DNA from: an uncultured Terrimonas sp.
Lineage (GTDB): Bacteria; Bacteroidota; Bacteroidia; Chitinophagales; Chitinophagaceae
Assembly: GCA_946886925.1 (NCBI GenBank)
Contig: CAMPJQ010000014.1
Span: forward strand, 1 to 15,509
Length of the DNA: 15,509 nucleotides
Direction: 5' to 3'
In this document: positions 1 through 4,908 of the stretch, piece after piece
Layout of the letters: each line of letters starts with the position of its first letter
How positions within the stretch are numbered: position 1 is the stretch's first letter
Translations under genes and position numbers: made by a program
The notes under the pieces: model-generated
The model's database searches: none
What the model was told of the DNA's origin: nothing
What the model saw: only the letters and a program-made list of their open reading frames with translations

Positions 1-16
1 GATAATATATGAACAA

Positions 17-49
17 TTTGCTGATTTTTGTATAATTGCTAACAGCAAA
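17..49. repeat. Inverted repeat upstream of the histidine kinase gene
   Basis: TTTGCTG at 17-23 is matched exactly by its reverse complement CAGCAAA at 43-49, with a 19-nt loop. A second, mutually exclusive hairpin can form from TTGCT at 36-40 and AGCAA at 44-48. No T-run follows, so it is not a standard terminator. It lies 92 nt before the kinase start and could be an operator or the tail of an upstream gene. The rest of 1-140 shows no gene and no convincing TAnnTTTG promoter. Confidence 0.35.
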
Positions 50-140
50 CCGTTTCCTGTAATCTTATCTTGTGTAAAATTGCGTTAAATCACTTACCTA
101 AGCTAAACCCGGGCGTATATCAAAGTAATTTTACAGGCCG

Positions 141-1475
141 ATGAAGAAAATCTACTTACTGATCATTGTTCTTATAACCCTTTCGCTTATTGGCATTATC
201 GTGGTACAGATCATGTCCATAAAAAATGCCCTTATCATCAAAAACGAACAACTCGAACAAAATATCCAGTTGGCCGTAAGTGAAGTGGGTCAGGAAATAG
301 CAGAACAAACCAGCAGGTTCCCTTCCGCAGGTTTCCCCAAATTATCGCCCGAATGGCCATCAGACCAGTTTTTAAAGTTGCTTAAAACGCCTACTGTTGC
401 GCAACGCTATACCCCTAACCAGGTGTATGATAAACTAAAAATGTCTTTAAACAAACACGGGTTAAAAAAAACCAATTTTGAATTTGCCATACTTAACCGC
501 AACAGCATTACCAATAATTATGAAATGCAAACCCTTAATTTCAGCAAATTGCTTGCGGACACTGCACGAAACCGTACTTTTTGGTTTCCACTTTCCGCCC
601 CTTCGGGAAGTATTGCCGAAGGGCTGGTTGCAGACGAGGAATTATGGGTGATTGTTCCAAATGTAAAAAATTTTTTGCTGGAGTCTATGAGCTGGATGAT
701 CACTGGATCTGTGTTGTTCACCCTTGTAATATGCACTGCGTTTTTCCTTACCGTTCGTACCATGCTGCGGCAAAAAAAGCTGAGCGAGATCAAAAGCGAT
801 TTCATCAACAATATGACGCACGAGTTTAAAACCCCTTTGGCTACTATATCGCTGGCAGTAGATGCATTAAAAAACGACAAAGTATGGCGAAGCAGGGAAA
901 AAATGGATTACTTCAGCAGCATTATTAAAGATGAAAATAAACGAATGAACAAGCAGGTAGAAACCATATTGCAGGCGGCTTTACTGGATAAACAGGAAGT
1001 ACAGCTCAATATGAAACCACAGCATGTACATGAAGTTATTAACCGTGTTATGGACAATTTCAAGCTGCAGATGGAAGACAGGAATGGCAGAGCGGAACTA
1101 AATGCCGGAGCCGCAAAAGACGTTATCGAAGCCGATGAAGTGCATTTTACCAACCTGCTGAGCAATCTTATTGATAATGCCATTAAATATTCGAAAGACA
1201 GCGGGCTGCATATCCGTGTATGTACCCAAAATACGGGGAACGCCATCCGCATAAAGATCGAAGACAACGGCATAGGCATGAGCAAAGAAACTGTGAACAG
1301 GATATTTGAAAAATTTTACAGGGCTCACACCGGTAATCTCCACAACGTAAAGGGTTTTGGGCTGGGGTTAAGCTATGTTAAAACCATGGTAGAAGCACAA
1401 AAGGGGAAAATAAAGGTTGAAAGCGCTCCGGGTAAAGGTTCCACATTTACGCTTGAGTTTCCGCTGCTCAGGTAA
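141..1475 (+). CDS. Membrane sensor histidine kinase (HisKA plus HATPase_c)
   Basis: A 444-residue two-component sensor kinase of the inner membrane. Residues about 4-24 are a first membrane helix, about 30-182 an extracytoplasmic sensor region with no domain I recognise, and about 183-207 a second helix. The HisKA dimerisation domain follows with the phosphoacceptor motif NMTHEFKTPL (His227). The ATPase domain has the N box around Asn346 (LIDNAIKY), the G1 box DNGIGM at 375-380, the F box IFEKFYRA at 388-395 and the G2 box GFGLGL at 405-410, so every catalytic element is present. No PAS or HAMP domain is obvious. The ATG at 141 puts a short positively charged tail before the first helix. No response regulator is adjacent on the right, because the next gene is convergent; a partner could lie left of the window or elsewhere. 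The stimulus cannot be told from the sequence. Confidence 0.93.
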   Translation: MKKIYLLIIVLITLSLIGIIVVQIMSIKNALIIKNEQLEQNIQLAVSEVGQEIAEQTSRFPSAGFPKLSPEWPSDQFLKLLKTPTVAQRYTPNQVYDKLKMSLNKHGLKKTNFEFAILNRNSITNNYEMQTLNFSKLLADTARNRTFWFPLSAPSGSIAEGLVADEELWVIVPNVKNFLLESMSWMITGSVLFTLVICTAFFLTVRTMLRQKKLSEIKSDFINNMTHEFKTPLATISLAVDALKNDKVWRSREKMDYFSSIIKDENKRMNKQVETILQAALLDKQEVQLNMKPQHVHEVINRVMDNFKLQMEDRNGRAELNAGAAKDVIEADEVHFTNLLSNLIDNAIKYSKDSGLHIRVCTQNTGNAIRIKIEDNGIGMSKETVNRIFEKFYRAHTGNLHNVKGFGLGLSYVKTMVEAQKGKIKVESAPGKGSTFTLEFPLLR

Positions 1476-2694
1476 ACAATAAACACCCGTCGCCGTAACT
1501 TAAAAATCTGAAATCATTTTCCAACGCATAACTGTATACCTTTTTCCAGTCTTCACCAACAAGCGCAGCTACCAGTAACAGTAAGGTGGACTGCGGCTGA
1601 TGAAAATTAGTGATCAGCCCCGAAATAATATTAAAATCGTACCCCGGCGCCATTATTATCTGTGTTTGTGTAACAAGTCTGTTCATACCGCGGTGTTTCA
1701 TCCACTCCATCACTGCCAGCAACGATTCTTTTACAGATGTTTTGTATGTGGCAAGTTCTTCATATACTTCCCATTGTGTTATGGCCAGTTCATCAACAGT
1801 AAGGTCTGCATCTCTTTTTATTTTAACTCCCATCCAGTACAGGCTTTCTACAGTGCGCAATGAGGTTGTGCCCACGCAAAAAATCTTCCCGGTATTTTGA
1901 AACAATTTTTCAATGGTCTCATAACGCACATCCATAAATTCGGCGTGCATAATATGCCCCTCCATGCTTTCGGACTTTACCGGTTTAAAAGTGCCTGCGC
2001 CTACATGAAGCGTTACAAAATCACATTCAATATGTTTTTTGCTGAGAGACTGGAAAATGCTCTCCGTAAAATGCAAACCTGCAGTTGGGGCGGCAACCGA
2101 CCCCTGTTGCCGGGCATAAATGGTTTGATATCTTTCTTCATCCCTTTTATCGGCGTCCCTCTTTATATAGGGAGGAAGCGGGATTACGCCTGCATAGTGC
2201 AATATTTCTGCAAAAGATAAGTCGCCGGGCTCCCAGCGCATTTCAACTGTAAAGCTATCCGGTAATCTTTCTGCAATGGAGGCCTGTACAACAATATTGC
2301 CTTTACCGGTAACGATCTTCTTTTCCAGCACTGCTCCTCTCTTCCATTTGGATGCACCACCAATGAGGCAGTTCCACCATACCATATGCTTTTGAAGCAT
2401 GGCAGTAGTAATATCAGCATATTGGGTATGGGGCGCAAGGCAAAATATCTCAATGCTTCCTCCTGTTGGCTTTTGAAACAGCAGCCTGGCTTCCATTACC
2501 CGCGTATCATTCAATACCAGTAAAGCCTCTTCGGGCAAATGCAGGGCAATATTGCGGTATACATCTTCGGAAATGTTTCCCTGCTTATATACCAATAGTT
2601 TTGAAGCATCGCGATCGGCTAAGGGGTAAATAGCGATCCTTTCTTCCGGTAAAGCATAGGTGAAGTCTTTGATCTGGAGTTGTTTCGGATTCAT
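1468..2694 (-). CDS. queA: QueA-family S-adenosylmethionine:tRNA ribosyltransferase-isomerase, long form
   Basis: QueA transfers and isomerises the ribosyl part of S-adenosylmethionine onto preQ1 at tRNA position 34, giving epoxyqueuosine. Family motifs run in order: RDASKLLVY (28-36), LLVLNDTRVMEARL (58-71), IPLPPYIKRD (171-180), YQTIYA then GSVAAPTAGLHFTE (189-211), TLHVGAGTFKPV (228-239), GHIMHAE (246-252), CVGTTSLRTVES (273-284), GLITNFHQPQSTLLLLVAAL (359-378) and FLSYGDGCLL (397-406). At 408 residues it is about 50 longer than E. coli QueA. The excess is mostly an extra segment at about 290-340, between the VGTTS motif and the segment QIIMAPGYDF, where classical enzymes read IFIYPG. It may therefore be a Bacteroidota-type paralogue rather than the orthologue, so the family call is firm and the exact substrate less so. 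The gene is divergent from mraZ and its 3' end overlaps the histidine kinase gene by 8 nt. Confidence 0.85.
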   Translation of the reverse strand: MNPKQLQIKDFTYALPEERIAIYPLADRDASKLLVYKQGNISEDVYRNIALHLPEEALLVLNDTRVMEARLLFQKPTGGSIEIFCLAPHTQYADITTAMLQKHMVWWNCLIGGASKWKRGAVLEKKIVTGKGNIVVQASIAERLPDSFTVEMRWEPGDLSFAEILHYAGVIPLPPYIKRDADKRDEERYQTIYARQQGSVAAPTAGLHFTESIFQSLSKKHIECDFVTLHVGAGTFKPVKSESMEGHIMHAEFMDVRYETIEKLFQNTGKIFCVGTTSLRTVESLYWMGVKIKRDADLTVDELAITQWEVYEELATYKTSVKESLLAVMEWMKHRGMNRLVTQTQIIMAPGYDFNIISGLITNFHQPQSTLLLLVAALVGEDWKKVYSYALENDFRFLSYGDGCLLFT

Positions 2695-2772
2695 GAGGCA
2701 AATATGCAGCGGTATTTTTTGGCAAGTTAACCCGATCCGGTTTAATTATATTATTGACGCCGGCATTGTGCT

Positions 2773-2799
2773 GTCAAACCTCTAATATTTTAATTTGAC
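2773..2799. repeat. Inverted repeat GTCAAA/TTTGAC
   Basis: GTCAAA at 2773-2778 and its reverse complement TTTGAC at 2794-2799 have centres 21 bp apart, about two helical turns, around an A/T-rich middle. The geometry suits a dimeric repressor or activator. It sits just inside the likely transcription start of queA, so it could be a queA operator. The half-sites are only 6 bp and chance is possible. Confidence 0.25.
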
Positions 2800-2802
2800 T
2801 GC

Positions 2803-2810
2803 CAAATATA
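2803..2810 (-). promoter_or_regulatory. Candidate -7 element of the queA promoter
   Basis: Read on the minus strand this is TATATTTG, an exact match to the Bacteroidota primary-sigma -7 consensus TAnnTTTG. It lies about 110 nt before the queA ATG. No TTG is found at the expected -33 distance, so the promoter is only half supported. The nearby DnaA-box-like array (2827-2855) would cover the -33 region, which would let DnaA binding affect queA transcription. Confidence 0.4.
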
Positions 2811-2826
2811 AACGAAGAGCTCTCCA

Positions 2827-2855
2827 CTATTCACATTTATCCACAGCTATTCACA
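2827..2855 (+). promoter_or_regulatory. Array of three DnaA-box-like nonamers at 10-bp phasing
   Basis: Three nonamers begin at 2827, 2837 and 2847. The middle one is TTATCCACA, the perfect consensus DnaA box. The outer two are both CTATTCACA, two mismatches from it, and are identical to each other over ten bases (with a following T). Exact one-turn spacing in one orientation is typical of sites where DnaA binds cooperatively. That DnaA binds here is inference. Confidence 0.6.
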
Positions 2856-2939
2856 TTATTTGCAGGTACTATCGTCCAATACGCTCGCAAAAAGCCGCTT
2901 AAATACTTTGTGGTAAAGGATTTTTGAAAAAAACTTTAC

Positions 2940-2948
2940 TGTGGATAA
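2940..2948 (-). promoter_or_regulatory. Perfect DnaA box, reverse orientation
   Basis: TGTGGATAA on the plus strand is TTATCCACA on the minus strand, facing the array at 2827-2855. It runs directly into a 20-nt stretch of only A and T (2945-2964), which could melt easily. Two perfect copies of this nonamer in 339 nt is far above chance (about 0.003 expected for both strands under equal base use). Confidence 0.6.
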
Positions 2949-2977
2949 AATAATTAAATTAAAACCTGCGTTAAAGG

Positions 2978-3012
2978 TGGGAAAATGTGTTATTTTGTGG
3001 GAATAAATGGGA
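2978..3012 (+). promoter_or_regulatory. MraZ operator: phased TGGGA boxes
   Basis: TGGGA occurs at 2978-2982, 2998-3002 and 3008-3012, with a degenerate TGTTA at 2988-2992 filling the vacant slot. All four start positions are exactly 10 bp apart (5-nt box, 5-nt spacer). E. coli MraZ binds TGGGN repeats separated by 5 nt upstream of its own gene, so the architecture is the same. A degraded -7 hexamer region (TTATTTTG, 2990-2997) lies between the boxes, which would fit repression by promoter occlusion. The array ends 21 nt before the mraZ ATG. Confidence 0.75.
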
Positions 3013-3033
3013 ATTAAGCATAACTCTTTATAA

Positions 3034-3492
3034 ATGATACGGTTTTTAGGGGAATATGAAGCTACTCTGGACGCAAAAGGTCGGTTTCTCCTTCCAACAG
3101 GATTTAAAAGGCAAATCCCGGAAGGGGAAACCGGTAGCTTCTTTATTAACAGGGGATTTGAGCGTTGCTTAACCCTGTACCCGATGAAAAACTGGGAACC
3201 GATTTTTGAAGACATAGGAAGAAAAAGTGATTTTGATCCAAAAGTACGCGAATTCCGTCGCTACTTTTTAAATGGGATAACACTGGAACTGGATAGTGCG
3301 GGAAGATTGTTGTTACCCAAAAACCTGATGGAATATGCAGGGCTGGAAAAAGATATTGTATTGGTTTCGGCCTTTGATAAAATTGAAATCTGGGATAAAA
3401 GTAAGTATCAGCAGTTCTTTGACACTTTTTCACCCGAAGCATTCAGCCAGTTGGCTCAGGACGTAATGACGGATAAAAGCGGGCAGGTATAA
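3034..3492 (+). CDS. mraZ: Transcriptional regulator MraZ
   Basis: A 152-residue DNA-binding protein that heads the cluster and in other bacteria controls the dcw operon, including itself. It contains two SpoVT-AbrB type repeats: GEYEATLDAKGRFLLP at 6-21 with the signature DAKGR (13-17), and ITLELDSAGRLLLP at 82-95 with DSAGR (87-91). The D-x-x-G-R pair is diagnostic of MraZ, which assembles into a ring that binds repeated sites, and such sites lie immediately upstream. The length is normal for the family. The ATG at 3034 has no Shine-Dalgarno sequence, but the protein begins exactly as MraZ proteins do (MIRFLGEYEATLD). It is followed by 81 nt holding a hairpin before rsmH. Confidence 0.96.
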   Translation: MIRFLGEYEATLDAKGRFLLPTGFKRQIPEGETGSFFINRGFERCLTLYPMKNWEPIFEDIGRKSDFDPKVREFRRYFLNGITLELDSAGRLLLPKNLMEYAGLEKDIVLVSAFDKIEIWDKSKYQQFFDTFSPEAFSQLAQDVMTDKSGQV

Positions 3493-3508
3493 ATATAGTG
3501 TCTGGGAG

Positions 3509-3561
3509 AAGGTGAAAGGTCAAGGCGGAAAACTATCATTTCCACGCTGGCTTTTCACCTT
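3509..3561 (+). repeat. Long hairpin between mraZ and rsmH
   Basis: AAGGTGAAA at 3509-3517 pairs exactly with TTTCACCTT at 3553-3561. Pairing continues inward with wobbles (GG..CA against TGG.CT) and again as GCGGA at 3525-3529 with the complementary bases at 3541-3547, giving a long imperfect stem over nearly the whole mraZ-rsmH gap. It ends 12 nt before the rsmH ATG and has no U-run. It could be a processing or attenuation element, or one copy of a dispersed palindrome: a related GGAGAA..GGTGAAA string recurs at 15133-15148. Confidence 0.55.
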
Positions 3562-3573
3562 TAATTTACCACA

Positions 3574-4482
3574 ATGGATCAACCATATCATATACCTGTT
3601 TTGGCCAATGAACTTATTGAGGCTTTGCAAATTAAATCGGACGGGGTATATGCAGACTGCACTTTTGGCGGTGGGGGGCACAGCAGGGCCATCCTGTCTC
3701 AGTTAATCAATACAGGCAAACTCATAGCATTTGACCAGGACCAGGATGCCAGGCTCAATGTACCCGATGACCCCCGCATCATTTTTGTGCCGCATAACTT
3801 TCGCCATCTTCAAAAATTTCTCCGGCTTCATAAAATAGAAAGGGTAGATGGTATAATAGCCGACCTCGGCGTATCCAGCCACCAGTTTGATGAATCTGCA
3901 CGCGGCTTCTCTACCCGTTTTGATGAATCGCTGTTAGACATGCGTATGGATCGGCGCCAGGAACTTACCGCGGCCGACATACTCAATAGCTATACCGAAC
4001 AGCAGTTGCATAAAATGTTTGAACGGTATGGAGAAGTAACGAACGCCAAAACGCTTGCTAAAACAATTGTACAACAAAGGCAATTGTTATCCATTAAGTC
4101 GGTAAATGAGTTTAAGAACGCTGTCTCTTCGGTGGTAAAAGGAAATCCCAACAAATACTTTGCCCAGGTATTCCAGGCTTTGCGCATTACAGTGAATGAT
4201 GAAATGGGGTCATTACGGGAAATGCTGCAACAACTCCCTTCCCTCTTAAAGACAGGTGGCCGTGTAGCCATTATTACGTTTCACAGCATAGAAGACAGGA
4301 TGGTAAAGCTTTTTTTCCGGAACGGAGGTTTTGAGGAAACAACAAGTGATTCGTTGTATGGCACAAAACCAGACAGTCCATTTCTGATCATTACTAAAAA
4401 ACCAATACTGCCCTCAACGGCTGAAATAACCGCAAATCCAAGAAGTCGCAGTGCAAAACTAAGAGTAGCAGAAAAAAAATGA
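3574..4482 (+). CDS. rsmH: 16S rRNA (cytosine-1402-N4)-methyltransferase RsmH (MraW)
   Basis: This 302-residue enzyme uses S-adenosylmethionine to methylate N4 of C1402 in the 16S rRNA decoding centre and is usually the second dcw gene. Visible motifs: HIPVL at 6-10, the cofactor-binding loop CTFGGGGHS at 29-37, the acidic FDQDQDA at 53-59, ADLGVSSHQFD at 96-106, RGFSTR at 110-115, LDMRMD at 121-126, RYGEVTNA at 151-158, FQALRITVNDE at 200-210, TFHSIEDR at 235-242 and the C-terminal signature NPRSRSAKLR at 288-297. The length is normal. The ATG at 3574 is supported by the conserved N-terminal HIPVL spacing. The gene ends in a run of eight A just before the stop. ftsL begins 27 nt later. Confidence 0.97.
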   Translation: MDQPYHIPVLANELIEALQIKSDGVYADCTFGGGGHSRAILSQLINTGKLIAFDQDQDARLNVPDDPRIIFVPHNFRHLQKFLRLHKIERVDGIIADLGVSSHQFDESARGFSTRFDESLLDMRMDRRQELTAADILNSYTEQQLHKMFERYGEVTNAKTLAKTIVQQRQLLSIKSVNEFKNAVSSVVKGNPNKYFAQVFQALRITVNDEMGSLREMLQQLPSLLKTGGRVAIITFHSIEDRMVKLFFRNGGFEETTSDSLYGTKPDSPFLIITKKPILPSTAEITANPRSRSAKLRVAEKK

Positions 4483-4509
4483 AAAACAACCATATTTATA
4501 ACCATACAT

Positions 4510-4854
4510 ATGCCGGATACAGAAAATATAAAGTACGATGAATCTTCAACCTTAACAGGTGGAGTTAAAAAATGGCTGAATTACCAGTGGGTTGTTAAAA
4601 ATATATACTTTTTTCTTTTTCTGGCCATACTGGCTGTTGTATATATATATAACGGGCATTATGCAGAAAACACCATTAAAGATATCAACCGTAGCGCCAA
4701 AGCATTAAAGGAATTGCAGTACGAATATAAAACAGTAAAAGGCGAACTGATGATGCGGGGAAAACAAAGTGAACTGGCAAAAGCTGTTGAACCATTGGGT
4801 TTAAAAGAATTGAAAGAACCGCCGGTAAAAATTATTGAAAAGGAAAATAAATAA
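4510..4854 (+). CDS. ftsL: FtsL-like cell division protein
   Basis: A 114-residue bitopic membrane protein in the position always taken by ftsL, between rsmH and the division transpeptidase gene. Layout: a cytoplasmic tail of about 30 residues, one membrane helix at about 32-48 (IYFFLFLAILAVVYIYN), then a charged periplasmic segment (about 52-90) with heptad-like spacing expected to form a coiled coil, and a proline- and lysine-rich tail. FtsL proteins link FtsQ (with FtsB) to FtsW and FtsI in the divisome. Sequence similarity in this family is low, so the call rests on topology, size and gene order; it resembles the Bacteroidota FtsL-like family. The ATG at 4510 follows an A/T-rich leader. 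Confidence 0.85.
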   Translation: MPDTENIKYDESSTLTGGVKKWLNYQWVVKNIYFFLFLAILAVVYIYNGHYAENTIKDINRSAKALKELQYEYKTVKGELMMRGKQSELAKAVEPLGLKELKEPPVKIIEKENK

Positions 4855-4865
4855 AACAAAAACCG

Positions 4866-4894
4866 CCGTCAAAAGTTTAAACGCAGATAGACGG
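4866..4894 (+). repeat. Small hairpin upstream of the ftsI TTG start
   Basis: CCGTC at 4866-4870 pairs with GACGG at 4890-4894, plus one outer G-T wobble, around a 19-nt loop that contains the 8-bp palindrome GTTTAAAC (4875-4882). It lies 14 nt before the ftsI start codon, so it could hinder ribosome loading. The stem is short. Confidence 0.3.
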
Positions 4895-4908
4895 TTGCCG
4901 ATACAATT

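Larger units (their letters stand above)
2695..3033. other. Divergent intergenic regulatory region between queA and mraZ
   Basis: This 339-nt stretch holds no credible gene. It contains, left to right, an inverted repeat (2773-2799), a minus-strand TATATTTG promoter element (2803-2810), three phased DnaA-box-like nonamers (2827-2855), a perfect DnaA box in the opposite orientation (2940-2948) running into an A/T-only stretch (2945-2964), and a phased TGGGA array (2978-3012) ending 21 nt before the mraZ start. It must carry the promoters of both queA and the dcw operon. Confidence 0.8.

Noticed and set aside
518..880. 120-codon open frame on the minus strand inside the histidine kinase gene
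   Set aside because: Opposite the kinase phosphoacceptor region; no family resemblance and no promoter.
2754..2759. TTGACG as a -35 promoter box
   Set aside because: It matches the E. coli type sigma-70 consensus, but Bacteroidota primary sigma factor uses TTG at -33 and TAnnTTTG at -7, and no suitable -7 element follows at the right distance.
4471..4482. A8 run at the end of rsmH as a programmed frameshift site
   Set aside because: It lies at the last codons, so slippage would only change the final residues; no functional gain is evident.
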